This document shows, in pieces, positions 36,119 to 46,859 of a DNA stretch of 64,000 bases. The notes below the pieces were generated by a model. That model searched no databases, had not been told where the DNA came from, and saw only the letters and a program-made list of their open reading frames with translations. Within the stretch, counting starts at the first letter, position 1, and the number at the start of each line of letters is the position of its first letter. The translations under genes were made by a program, and so were the position numbers. Source of the stretch: Dendrocalamus latiflorus (lineage: Eukaryota > Streptophyta > Magnoliopsida > Poales > Poaceae); contig CM029612.1 in assembly GCA_017311315.1 (NCBI GenBank), positions 20,777,625 to 20,841,624 of the forward strand, read 5' to 3'.

Positions 36119-36530
36119 GTAAATGGGATTTTAGGAAACCTGATTATTGATGGCATGTTATACCATCTATATAAATAAAACAACTGGTGATATTTTAAGA
36201 CACCTCATTTGTTTTGAGATCAAGAAGATCTCACAATAATTTTAAAAATAAAATTTTAGAAATTCTCACATTGATCAAGAAAAAAGAGAAGCATATTCAC
36301 CACTTATTTTGATGGCATCAGATTATAAATGGGATTTTACGAAACCTGGTTATTGATGGCTTGCTATACCATCTATTTAAATAAAACAACTCGTGAGATT
36401 CAAGACACCTTTCTTATTTTGAGGGCGAGAAAATCCCACAATAATCATAAAAAGAGAAATTCTTAGAAATTCTTGCATTAATCAAGAAAAAAGTGAAGCA
36501 TCTTTACCACTTATTTTAGTAGGGTAAGAT
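36119..36530 (+). repeat. Imperfect 206-bp tandem duplication
   Basis: AAATGGGATTTTA(G/C)GAAACCTG through AAAAAAG(A/T)GAAGCAT...CCACTTATTTT occurs twice with a 206-bp period. The second copy belongs to the Helitron-like element and the first includes its apparent 5' end. Confidence 0.85.
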
Positions 36531-36679
36531 TATAAAAATACAGATTAATATATATATATATATATATTAGAGTTGTATAGCAAATACAATTATATTTTAA
36601 TTATAGTCAGTAGAGTTATATAGCAAAGGCAACTTTATTGTACTATTTAGTCGCGCAATCACACGGGTAAATCTGCTAG
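36166..36679 (+). mobile_element. Non-autonomous Helitron-like element
   Basis: Begins TCTATATAAATAAAACAACTGG after an A and ends CACACGGGTAAATCTGCTAG before a T. This is the Helitron pattern of a TC start, a CTAG end and insertion between A and T without target duplication. The 3' end wording closely resembles grass Helitron ends, although the usual hairpin is weak here. No Rep/helicase. Confidence 0.6.
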
Positions 36680-37605
36680 TTATATAAAATATCAAGGGGC
36701 CATATTTGAATTGTCTGTAAAGCCATGTTTTCTTTATACATGTCACTAGATAAGTAATACTAGATTTCTATCATTCAAATAGGTACAGAATCAGGGAAGT
36801 AACCATGAGTTAAAACCATGATTAACTATCATAAATATTGATTTTCTTTTTTTTGGGCAAAATACGGTTATTTCTTGTTGGGTAAGACCCGCTGGGACGC
36901 GAAGGTTCACTCCCCTTTGTAAAAGAAAGGGTCAGACCAATTACTGTAAGTTCTCGCATCCGCTGCGGCGTTTCATTCTGCGAGCAGAGTGTGCCTACTA
37001 CTCACATCACATCACGTCGCGACGGGACCGGTGGACTACCCTACCATCTCCGCAGAAGATCCTGGCTTGGGATTCGACGAGCGAGCAAAGCGGGAGTGGG
37101 ATCCAGACAGCTGCAGCCGGTGCCGCAAATCCCGGAGCAGCCGGTCCCCCTCGGCCTCGGACGATGACAGCCGCCGGATCGCGATCGGACGGACGGAGAC
37201 CCGCTCCGCGAGCGCCACCTCGATCGGACGCGCCGGATGGCTCCGCCGGTGGCGCGAGGGCCGCCGCGGACGGGCGTGATGCGTCAGCCCGTTACGAGCC
37301 GTTGGGGATTTTGCTCATACACCCCCGTACGATTCTCTTATTCCATCAGCGCCCCCCGAGCATGCGTCCAGTGGGTCACCACCCTGATAATACAGAGGTA
37401 TTCTTTTAATTTGATGGTTTATAGTTTAAATATTTAAATTTTATTTATTTCTAAGAGGTAGTATGTATAGAAAAATAATTATATGTGATTTTAGTTGATA
37501 CAATTGAACTCAGTACATTTTACTATAATCTTTTTATTGATCTTGCTTTGAAAAAAATGTATCGTTTAAAAGTTAGTTATTGTATAAACATAAATTGACT
37601 GAATC
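36680..37605. other. Unassigned region with GC-rich patch
   Basis: 37020-37290 is GC-rich and open on both strands. The minus frame at 37036-37218 (RLLRDLRHRLQLSG...) and the plus frame at 36989-37279 both look like possible first-exon sequence, but I recognise neither. Flanks are AT-rich. Confidence 0.3.
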
Positions 37606-37772
37606 AGGGGCGGAACCAGCCCGAGGCCTAGCCTCAGACCCACCCCATTGGAAAGCCCATCAAAAAGAAAGATATTAAGACTTTCACTGTTGATACTATA
37701 ATAATTAGTAAGGATTTTTTTAGCTGGACTTCGGACCATTGCCTCGGCGGCCCGAGGTCTAGCTCCGCCCCT
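37606..37772. mobile_element. Small MITE with GGGGCGG termini
   Basis: 167 bp with inverted ends AGGGGCGGAACCAG.CCGAGGCCTAG / CCGAGGTCTAGCTCCGCCCCT. It is non-coding and of a type common in grass genomes. Flanks show at best an AAT-like duplication, so the superfamily is open. Confidence 0.6.
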
Positions 37773-38448
37773 AATTGAAAATAAAAAAAAAACTCAGCCA
37801 AGGCCGTGTATTGAAGCCGCGTCGCTGTCGATCGGGGATATGGATGGTTAGTTGCTCGCCCTGCCGCTGCGTGCAGACACTCGTATGAATTCCATCGTGC
37901 TCTCTGTCGGGGTCTCTCATTAAGTCGATCGTGTTATCATCTCATCGATCCATACTAATCAAGATCTAACCGACCCATACTAATCGAGGACATACGGTAT
38001 GATGATGGTGTTGAGTCGATCACATCCCAGTTGTACTTTTGTCGAGTGGTTCATTCGCAGAAGATTTTGTGAAGCTCGGTACTCATTGGTTGCCAAAAGG
38101 CTCGCGCGCCTGCCTCCGTATTCTAGAGAGGAAAAAAACGTAGTCCGATCCGGATTTTCTGAGCAAAAGAAAAGGAGGAGGTTTACCTGTCCAACCCCAA
38201 CTAACAGGCTCGCTAAAGCTAGGACGACAAAGATTCAACGGTGGTTAGCTCGCTGTAGGATATAGGCTTAACGTAAAGGCGTCCTCTGAGTTGAAACAGG
38301 CCGGCGGCCGAACATCATTGCTGGTGTGGTGCAAGTGCGGATGGTATCTTCAGAAGAAAGGCACAATTATGCATGCATGCCCTAATTCCTGAACCCAAGC
38401 AGCAATTAGTTAAGTTACTTTGTACAAATTGGTGATTGATTAAGGCAT
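37773..38448. other. Intergenic, nothing recognised
   Basis: No open frame with a domain and no repeat pair visible within the window. Confidence 0.4.
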
Positions 38449-38777
38449 CGCTCATTTCAGTTTCAATTTCTGGTTTACTTTTTTTAGTATTCCTAACTTT
38501 CTTTTTTTTCTAGTTTTTTGGATTTTTTTAGCTTTTTTGCCGGTTCTTTTTTCCTATATTCATATGTGTTGTCTGTAATAGGCTAACATATTTTTTCTAT
38601 TTTTAATTTTTTAATTTAATTATACCAAATAAGCGACCATCAGTTACAATGTAATTTCAGTCAATTAGATTCCCCCATCTAATTGAAGACAATCCAAAGT
38701 TTTAGTTGATACAAAGAAAAAGGGAAGAGGGGCTGAAAATTTCAGCCATAAACCACTTTTTTCAGCCCAAATGAGCG
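38449..38777. mobile_element. MITE, family A copy 2 (inverted relative to copy 1)
   Basis: 329 bp with ends CGCTCATTTCAG...TTTCAGCCCAAATGAGCG. Its reverse complement matches 27276-27549 through most of the centre. Both copies are preceded by GATTAAGG, which may be element sequence or coincidence. Confidence 0.65.
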
Positions 38778-38926
38778 GTACCTAAATTTTGTTTTTCTTT
38801 TTGTCTTTTCATAGTGGATTCAATCATGCAGCCACTCACCCATAAGGATGTTGACATTATAGCTAAGGTTAGAGCACGCATGGCCAAGAAAGGAAGGATT
38901 AACCATATAGCCCTGCAAGGTATATA

Positions 38927-41100
38927 TGCATAGAACTTGATCTGGCAATCAGATGGGTGAATGATGTCTTCAAATTTAACCTCCTCATATGGTATTTCAA
39001 AACATTTGCTCCACTGGCTACTGAAAACTAGAAAGGTCAGATTAGCCCACCAACAAAGAACTCACCAAAGCGTAGAAGCAAGACGGAGTTCAACCCCTCA
39101 AGACTAGTCATATTGCTATGGAGAGAGCGATTGGATCGGCCTAGTGCTGGTGGTTTGACCGCCTGGTAAAACCCATCTGACAGACCACCAATATGACCGC
39201 TAGCGTGGGGCAGTCTAACTGCACCCTTGATCCAGGCCTAGAAATCAGCCCAAGCGAAAATCCAAAATGGCATAATCCTCAAAATACAAGTCCAAATGAC
39301 CTAAGACTTTGTACACAACTTGCCAAGGATCTCAGAAACCTAATCCATCTAATGATCGCATAGATCTTGATCAAAGTTTTAATATTTTCTTAATACAAGT
39401 AAGGTTGCATCAAAACTGGACAAAACTCAACAACTTGAGGTATGACTTACTCATGGGTTTGATATGGCTAAGATAGCTCTAGATATATTCCCACATATCA
39501 TAGTAAGCAAGAGCATCTAAAGATTCATGATCAAAACCTTATGAACACGATTTCACTAGAAGAGCTCCAAATCGAATCAAACCAGGCAACCTCTCACGAT
39601 TTTGTTATAGCTGATCTCTAGATGGATGGGATATGATCCTCATGAGGTATCTCCATCACTTACATATCCTTGAAACACGGCAAAACCAAGAGGCAAGAGA
39701 GGGGGCAAAGACATCAACCAAAACAAAGTGCAAAATCAACAAGATCAAGAACACACCATGTAAGATAAACAAGATTGATATATTGTAACTCATAGATATT
39801 TAATTTATAGCTACTCCACCATAGAGGATAAGGCTCTCCCAAGAGCACGCATCCCACAAGGCTCCCCTCCAAGGAAGCATGTCTCTCAAACCCTAGAATG
39901 AGTGGTTGCTTTCTCCTTTGCCTTATTGTCCTAGCCACCAACCTCTTCTACTCATATAGATAGAGTAACCAGCTCATATCTAAGCTTAATAAATACTATC
40001 TATTAGCATAACTAAGAAAACCAGTTAACCCCATACACATCGGGTTTTGTACACATATAACTTATGCACGCTTTTTAAAACACATAAGCCCAAACCACTA
40101 AGGAGCAAACTTCCATCCACTTGGCCTTCTTAGTGCCTCCTTGACCTAAACCACTCTCCCAATACACTTCAAGCCCCACGATTTTAGTCTCTTCGTCGTT
40201 TTTGGTATTTTGGCTTCCCCCAAAACACCCTCGCTTTGACCATAGACCTCACATCTTTCTTGAGCCTAGTCTATAGTTATCTCCTCGTTTTCAAGCAATC
40301 CCATGCTTGCAACTTGTAGGTTTACCAATGGCTTATGCATTGCCAAGTCTCTTCATGCCAGTTCCCCTAACCATGCTTCACTTGCATGACTGCACCATTC
40401 AATGAACCGTTGCTCGGATCTTCTCTTCAACATCCCTTGTCTTCTCTTGTGCCTCACTTAAGCCCAACCATCCTACCCCAGCTTTCTTGACCGTTCCTCT
40501 GCTCATCCCTAAGCCTATTCTTAGTCCATATTGTCAACTATGGCTACCTCCTAGCATCTTGCACATCAAAGACCAAGAAACTATTTTTGGATATAAGTTC
40601 TTTATAACTTAACCCACGTTAGTCCAACATGCTTCAGGCAACATAAATGCAATGACCTAGAACCCCAAAACTCAACCCATGACTAGTTTCCATAAATTCC
40701 AAAACCCTTCCTCAGCCAAGAATAGTTATGGTCAATCTGACAGCTATTGGGCGACTGGTCAGATGGCTTGCCTCATACTTATCAGACCACTAGGGTAGAG
40801 CACCAGAAATACACTATATGGACATTTGGTATTCCACTACCTAGTTTTAGTACATAACTCCATTTGAGATGACACATAATGCAAAGACATCTCAAGACAC
40901 TTCTACACAAGTGTTTGGTATCCAAAAGCCAAAAATTCAAAGGGTCATCTAAACGCTTGAACCATGCCAGTCAGACCGCCCCTGGCCAATTGCCTGATGA
41001 GAACTAGCCGGTCTGACTGCATCTGCAGATCAGTTAGACTGCCTTTGCACAACGGTCATATCTCATTTGCACAACGGTCAGATCACCCCAGATAGGTAGC
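38927..41100 (-). mobile_element. Reversed LTR related to the 16-26 kb copia element
   Basis: The reverse complement shares many blocks with the 24.4-26.0 kb LTR in the same order, e.g. TAAGTTATAAAGAACTTATA / TTTCTTGGTCTTTGATG; TTATGCACGCTTTTTAAAACACATAA; CTATGATATGTGGGAATATATCTAGAGC. Left edge TGCATAGAAC at 38927 is a plausible terminus; the right edge is approximate and no target duplication was found. It also carries CAGTCAGACCGG-type wording the other copy lacks. No internal domain on either side, so probably a solo or truncated LTR. Confidence 0.65.
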
Positions 41101-43128
41101 TCTTCCTAGTCTTCATAGTCTAAATGAGTGATTACGATAAAAATTGGATAAATATAAAATATGCTAACAAAATTCAAATAAACTCCAAAATTCATAATTT
41201 AACCCCTAATAAAAATATCTTGATTTTAGATTAATTTAGAAGTAAGTTCTATTTTATTTGAATTTAAAACGAGTGAGAATGGGCTCTCCAAGTTTAATTT
41301 CAGAAAAATCCTAAAAATAAACAAAAAGAGAGAGACTATGTCTCACTGACAGCTAGGCCCCATGGTTTTAATTTATTTTCCTATTTAAAAAATACATCAG
41401 AGGCTGACAGGTGGGCCAACTGGGTTTTAATTTTGTTTTCAAATTATTTTTCTTAAGAAAATCAAATAGTGTCTAACAAGTGGGGCCATTAGAATTTTTA
41501 ATTTCTTTTTGAAATATTTTCCTTAAAGAAAAGTGAAGAGTGACTGACAGGCAGACCTGGGTGCTATGAAGGGCCTGCATGTCAATGACTCATTGCTTTA
41601 AACCAGCTTTAATTAGATTTCTAATGATCTTGCCCCACATATTAGTGACTGATTAATTCAAACTAGTGAACACCATTAACTACCGAGCTATAGTGCCCCT
41701 CCTATGCTGACAGAGGAGGCGTTGTTGTCGTGCTTGTCGTCGACGAGGCAAGCGACGACAAGCGCCAACAACCCCCAAAATAGGTTGCTGGGACCACAAC
41801 GGTCTTATGGGCGGTGACGGCGCGGTCGATGGCGAACCACGGTGGCGATGGAGCTCTGCTATAATAGCAATCGGGACTCCGGCAGCATGGTGAGCTAGAC
41901 CAAGGCACAGTGAACATCTATAGGCTACTAGGACTCATCGATGAGGACGACAAGGGTTGAGGTGGTCCGAGGTAATCTGTCTATGCGGTGGCTCCAACGG
42001 TGACGATGAGCTGGGGATGACGACTGTCAAAATTGGGTGAGGGCAAAGTGAGAGGGAGGTAAGGGGATGCTCCAAATGCAAGGAATCACATGATGGCTCA
42101 CAAGAGGGGAGATGACAGCGGAGGGGGCAATTTCTGCCAAAGGGGAAGGAGTTGACGGAGTTGGCGAGTTTCTGCAGGTAAGATCTCGATTGAGCGAAAG
42201 AGAGTGGAGAGGGAGGCAAGGGGAAGCTCGAGGAAGCTTTTATAGCCGAGCGGCGAGCTTGGGTGCAAGTCATGGCATGACGGTCGATAGGGAGGTGTGG
42301 ATGTGGGCATGACGCGGAGTAGTAGTGGTGATCAACGTCACTATGGCATGGGTACAACGGGTGCGACGGGATGGGACACGTGCGATGAGGCGGAGGGATG
42401 GGGCTGGCAGAGGCTGCGGTGGAGATGCGCTCATGGCATGGTCATGGCACGACAGTCAAAGTGATGCGACAGCGGGTAGCCTTGCCGGTGTGGTGCGTTG
42501 TGTCGCGAGGCAAATCAATGCAGCATGTGATGACAGGACGGCAATGATGCGATCAGGGCGTGTGTGAAGGCGGGCGACGACTGGTAAGCATTTGCAACGG
42601 TTGGCTGGCGAGGGGCGAGAGATAAAGCCACGGAGAAGGAGAGGGGGAGATAGGGCGGGGGTGAGCTGGACCAGAGGGGAAGGAAAGAAAAGGGAGGAGG
42701 GGAGCGGGCCGGCACGGGCTAAAGACCGGTGGACTGGGAAAGGGAGAGAGGAAGAGAAAGAAAATTGGGCGGGACCAAAAACCGTTACCCTCAATTTTCT
42801 TATTTTTATTTCCATTTTAATTTTAATTTGAGTTTGAATTTTATTTTTCGTTTTGGATTTGAACTTGGACTTTAAATTTCGAATGTGAACTTGTACGTGA
42901 TTTTGAATTGGGTTTTGATTTGCAATTAAATTTAAACTTTGAATTTTGTCTTTGCCAAAATTTGAATTGTGCCCAGAATAAATTCTATTCCCAGAAATGT
43001 AAGAATTACACAAAAAGGGGGTGTCCCAACGAGCTCGTACGTACATGCGCCAAGGAAGGAAACGCTACGCTGATAAACGATCGCACGTGAGCTGAGACGT
43101 GGAACGCTTGGGACTCCGTGTCGGGATG
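41101..43128. other. Intergenic repeat remnant, no gene
   Basis: The 41350-41600 wording (CTGACAGGTGGGCC, TGACAG...GGGCC) recalls the CCCACATGTCAG modules of the 3.66-kb LTR read in reverse. 42750-43010 shows AT-rich TTTGAATT runs like the outer part of such LTRs. I take it as a diverged reversed LTR, without firm ends. Open frames at 41702-42720 have no domains. Confidence 0.4.
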
Positions 43129-43138
43129 GAAATAATCA

Positions 43139-43273
43139 GAATTTTTTGTACGGATAATCCCTTTTTTATTCAAAAATACATAAATATACCCGCGAGAAAA
43201 TTTTTTACAAAAATAGTCTCCAGTCGCCGCCCCATTGGGCGACTTCTGCCTTTCGCCCAACCGGGAAGCGACA
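43139..43273 (+). repeat. MULE left TIR
   Basis: 135 bp. Mismatches to the right TIR are one C/T at GATAA(T/C)CCC and one A/G at ATTC(A/G)AAAA. Confidence 0.95.
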
Positions 43274-43395
43274 TTTAGGAAATGTGTGAACCGTTCGGCG
43301 ACTTATACAGTCGCTCTACAGTTGAGCGACTGTAATTTCAGTCGCTGTACGGTTGAGCGACTGAAATTGCAGTCGCCCAACGGTAGGGCGACAGG
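43205..43395 (+). repeat. MULE left subterminal palindrome array
   Basis: Repeated units of the form AGTCGC-N8-12-GCGACT, about ten GTCGC or GCGAC arms, including CAGTCGCTCTACAGTTGAGC and its neighbours. The first unit lies inside the TIR. They could be transposase binding sites; that is inference. Confidence 0.8.
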
Positions 43396-43826
43396 GGTGG
43401 ATGTCCACTTATTCCACCGACTGCCGCCCACTAGCAACCACTTTTCCCTCATTTCCCCATTCTGCGCAGAGAGCCAGAGAGAAGAAGAGAGGAGGAAGAG
43501 GAAGGGGAGAAAAGAGGGAGGAGGGGAAGAAAAGGAGGAGAGGGGAGAAGAGAAGGAGAGGAGGACAGGGTTGAAGGAGGAGGTGAGGGAGGAAGAAGGA
43601 GTCCAAGCCATTCCATCGATTTGGATCCAGGATTTTTGTTAATTAGGTTGTATTTACACTATTGTTTAGATGAAATATTGGTGTTAGTAAAAATTGTAGA
43701 TGTAGTATACATTTTGTAGTATGGAAATTTGACTACCCTTTTTAGTATGGAAAGTTTAGTTTAGTGTTGAACGATGTTATTTGACATGTCGTAAATTTCA
43801 ATCATACATGTAGGTCTACATCATTA

Positions 43827-46190
43827 ATGGCCAGTACTACATTGAGAGTGTATTATGGTGCTGGAATGATTCGTGAAGGTCCGAATGGTGTGGATTTAAG
43901 CGATTTTCCGCAAGTCACTCTCGTACTTCCCGATGACGAGAATGCTGGAATGACAGATGTGCAGCATTGGCTGACCGAGAGTTTTTCATTGGACCCCGAG
44001 GTGTGCAGCGTCGTTGTGCAAGGGCTTTGGAGCCGGTCTCCCACTGACATCAGATGGGAGTTGAAGACATTGGTGCGCTCAGCTTCGTGGAAGGGATTTG
44101 TGCAAGGGTGCCGGCGCCGTGGATACGAGTGTGTCCTGCTTGTGCAACCGTGCTCACTACAAGCAGCTGCGCAAGCTCGTGCGTCCGCATATGCTTCGGG
44201 AGGTGCTAGCAGCTCGGGCGAGCCGCACGTTGGTGGAGCTGATGAAGTTGCTCGTGATGAAGGCAATGCGGTACATGGAGGAGAGTTACGGCCGTCAAGC
44301 TATAGAGAGGGAACTGGGCAAGCCGATGCGATACATGGAGGAGAGTTACAGCTGTCAAGCTATAGAGACGGAACTGGGCAAGCAGATGAAGGAGAGCATA
44401 ATGAGTATATCGTGCAGCAGATGAAATCTGATGACCAGAGGGCATGTGATGAAGAGCAAGCTGTAGAGGACGACGAGGAGGATAGCTCGGATGATGAAGA
44501 AGTTCCTATCCCCCAGGAATGAAACCGGTTTAATGCGGAGGGTGTTTCCGCCCATGATGAGCATGAATCACCATGGGAGTATCATGAGACAGAGGTTCGG
44601 GTGCATGCTACGTTTGCTGACAAGGAAGCGCTGCAGGATGCCATCAAGCTTTGGGCCCTCTCAATGCAACGGACATTTCGCGTCGTCAAATCAAGCCAGG
44701 AGCAGTACACTGTGAAGTGCGAGCTGGCTGGTTGTCCTTGGAGGGTGCACGCACGTAGACCGAAGTATGACACTCACTGGATTGTGTCCAAGGTGGAGCC
44801 GCACTCCTGCATTCTGAACACTGTCTTGGCGAGGCATCGTAACCTGACGTCCGGATTTATAGCCAATTTGATGTATGGGGAGATAGTGGAGAAGAGAGAT
44901 ATTGCGGCAACGCATATTGTGGTAGCTATCGAGAATAAATTCAAGTATAAGATTAGCTACGCGAAGGCGTGGCGTGCCAAGCAAAAGGCGTTGGAAAAAC
45001 GTTTTGGCACTTTCGAGGCGGCGTACGACAACCTTCCTCGTATGCTTAAGGTGTTGCAACAAAGGAATCCGGGCACGTACATCGCCGTGCACGAGAAGCC
45101 GTCCAGAAGTCCACCGGGATTTGCAGTGTTGCAGAGAGCATTGTTTGCATTTGGTGCTAGCATTGAAGCATTCAAGCACATGCTGCCAGTGATCTCTGTA
45201 GATGGGACCTTCTTGACAGGCAAATACAAAGGGCAGCTCCTGACGGCCATAGGCGTTGACGGTAACAATCAAATATTGCCGCTGGCTACTGCATTTGTGG
45301 AGAGCAAGAATTATGAGAGCTGGCTGTGGTTTCTCAGACATGTGAAGGCTGGAGTTGTAGGCAGCCGTCCTGGTGTGTGCGTAATCCATGATCGCCACGC
45401 CGGGATTATAAAGGCGATACGAAAACTTCAAGAAGACCCTGAGGAGAGCGTTCCTTGGCCGGACATGAGGAACCGGTGGTGCAGTCGTCACTTAGGGGCA
45501 AACTTTTTCAAGCAATTCCCGAAACAATCTTTGATGAAGCTATTCAAGAGGCTGGCTAGGCAGAACCAGCAAAAAAAATTTGATGCTTTATGGGGGTTGT
45601 TGGATGAGCACACCAGGAAGAACGTCGACGAGAGGAGCAAGGGGCCGGTCATTCCTGGGGCGGCACAACCGCAATGCTTGGCAGCAATTGATGAGTCTAA
45701 CCCAGGTGGTCCAAGAAGGAGGAGCGCGCGAAACATCAAGTGCTTCTCGTAGTGGATCGAGGGGGAACCATTAGAGAAGTGGTCGTTGTTGCACGACACG
45801 GATGGCGCAAGGTATGGAATAATGACAAGTAACCTTGCCGAGGTGTACAATTGGGTTCTCAGGGGTCTCCGTTCTCAGCCCCTTGTCGCCATCGTGGAAG
45901 GTGTTCTTCACAGCACAATCCGCTACTTCAGGGAGAGGCACGCGAGTGCCGCACTTCATGCGGCCAATCCCGGAGTCCTGTATTCGTCAAAAATTACCAC
46001 GTACATGGAGACGAAGGCACAGAAGGGTCAATTGCACATAGTGCATGTCATGGGCAACAGGGAGCATCGTTTCGAGGTGATACTCCGTGACAGAGCCGGA
46101 TTTGGGACATCTCGTTCACTTATTACTCACAAGGTATGCCTTGGAGATCATGTAAACGAACCTCGTGGCACCCACATGGAGAATTGCTGA
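43827..46190 (+). pseudogene. MuDR-family MULE transposase, one frame with two in-frame stops
   Basis: One reading frame of 788 codons from ATG 43827 to TGA 46188-46190, interrupted by TGA at 44520-44522 and TAG at 45750-45752. Segment 1 (231 aa) is an unrecognised N-terminal domain plus a 20-residue tandem repeat (HGGELxxSSYRxGTGQAD) and an acidic tail. Segment 2 holds the MuDR N-terminal domain (VRVHATFADKEALQDAIKLWA; CELAGCPWRVHARR) and the catalytic core: first Asp in SVDGTFL, second in VIHDRHAGI, CSRHLGANF. Segment 3 carries the third acidic residue in YGIMTSNLAEVYN. The DDE triad is therefore present. A SWIM zinc finger (CxC...CxH), expected at the C-terminus, is not found. HK|GTATGC at about 46135 could be a splice donor to a lost exon. 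Confidence 0.9.
44268..44390 (+). repeat. 60-bp in-frame tandem repeat in the transposase N-terminal part
   Basis: The unit starting at about 44268 (ATGCGGTACATGGAGGAGAG) repeats at 44328 with a few substitutions, giving two 20-residue protein repeats. Confidence 0.85.
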
Positions 46191-46756
46191 GGGGGCCGCC
46201 TCGGACGTGGCTGGCCGTCGTTGTAGTGGCATGCACATATGCAGCTCGGGTTCGCGCAGCAACATGTGGGATCATAAGAGCTTCCTATATTCACGACCTC
46301 CTCGTTTCCCCTCTCGCATTGCATCTGTTGGCGGAGCTCATTGTTCTCCTCATTGAGAGTCTCCATTCGGTACTCCAAGTCCATTATTCGGTCCCATAAA
46401 GTACCCACATAACGGTCAATATACCGTTCATGAGGAGGGTCGATCCAGCGGGAGAAGTCGCATTTCGCCATCTGCGAAAAAGGACAGTAAACATGGAGGG
46501 TCCATAAGCAATAAAAAAATGTACTATTAGTAATTTGTACCCCGGAGCGTGGGCATCGGAAGAAACGGCGCCCGCCATCGTTCGGCCCTTCCAGGACCTG
46601 CACGACCACGTACTCATTGTGTCTGCATTTCGGCCACGCTGGTTGCGCACGCCGGCTTGGTACCAAGCGGTACTGTGGACCGAATATCTCCCTCCTTTCC
46701 AATGGAAGGTCTTCCTTCGGTGACCCATATCCGACTGGCCCCTCATCTTCCGCCAT
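46148..46756 (-). CDS. GRF-type zinc-finger, coiled-coil protein carried by the MULE (minus strand)
   Basis: Unknown role; GRF fingers bind nucleic acid in other proteins. From ATG 46756, exon 1 (46756-46541) encodes PKCRHNEYVVVQVLEGPNDG then RRFFRCPRSG. A 69-bp GT-AG intron (46540-46472) is followed by exon 2 (46471-46148) beginning MAKCDFSRWIDPPHERYIDR. Joined, this gives the pattern C-x-H/C...GRRFF-C-P...C-x-F-x-x-W of the GRF domain, with His in place of the usual second Cys. A coiled coil (LEYRMETLNEENNELRQQM) and a Cys-rich tail (CCCANPSCICACH) follow. The intron has no stop, so unspliced mRNA would also be open. TATA at 46842-46851. The 3' end overlaps the transposase frame by about 40 bp. 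Confidence 0.72.
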   Translation of the reverse strand: MAEDEGPVGYGSPKEDLPLERREIFGPQYRLVPSRRAQPAWPKCRHNEYVVVQVLEGPNDGGRRFFRCPRSGVQITNSTFFYCLWTLHVYCPFSQMAKCDFSRWIDPPHERYIDRYVGTLWDRIMDLEYRMETLNEENNELRQQMQCERGNEEVVNIGSSYDPTCCCANPSCICACHYNDGQPRPRRPPQQFSMWVPRGSFT

Positions 46757-46841
46757 GGTATGTTCCACCACGAAATAGAAGGTACTTCTTTGTTCGATTT
46801 ACAGGGTTTTCTGGCTACAACTTCATGGGATCTCAACCGTG

Positions 46842-46851
46842 CTATTTATAT
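46842..46851 (-). promoter_or_regulatory. TATA box for the minus-strand GRF gene
   Basis: ATATAAATAG on the minus strand, about 86 bp upstream of the start codon at 46756. Confidence 0.5.
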
Positions 46852-46859
46852 CGAATGGC

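Noticed and set aside
36989..37279. 96-codon GC-rich frame, and the antisense frame 37036-37218
   Set aside because: No recognisable domain, no clear splice partners. I left it as an unassigned region and not a gene.
41702..43642. Possible genes in open frames of 70-200 codons
   Set aside because: No domains; frames on opposite strands overlap; composition-driven; 43235-43642 is MULE end and purine-rich leader.
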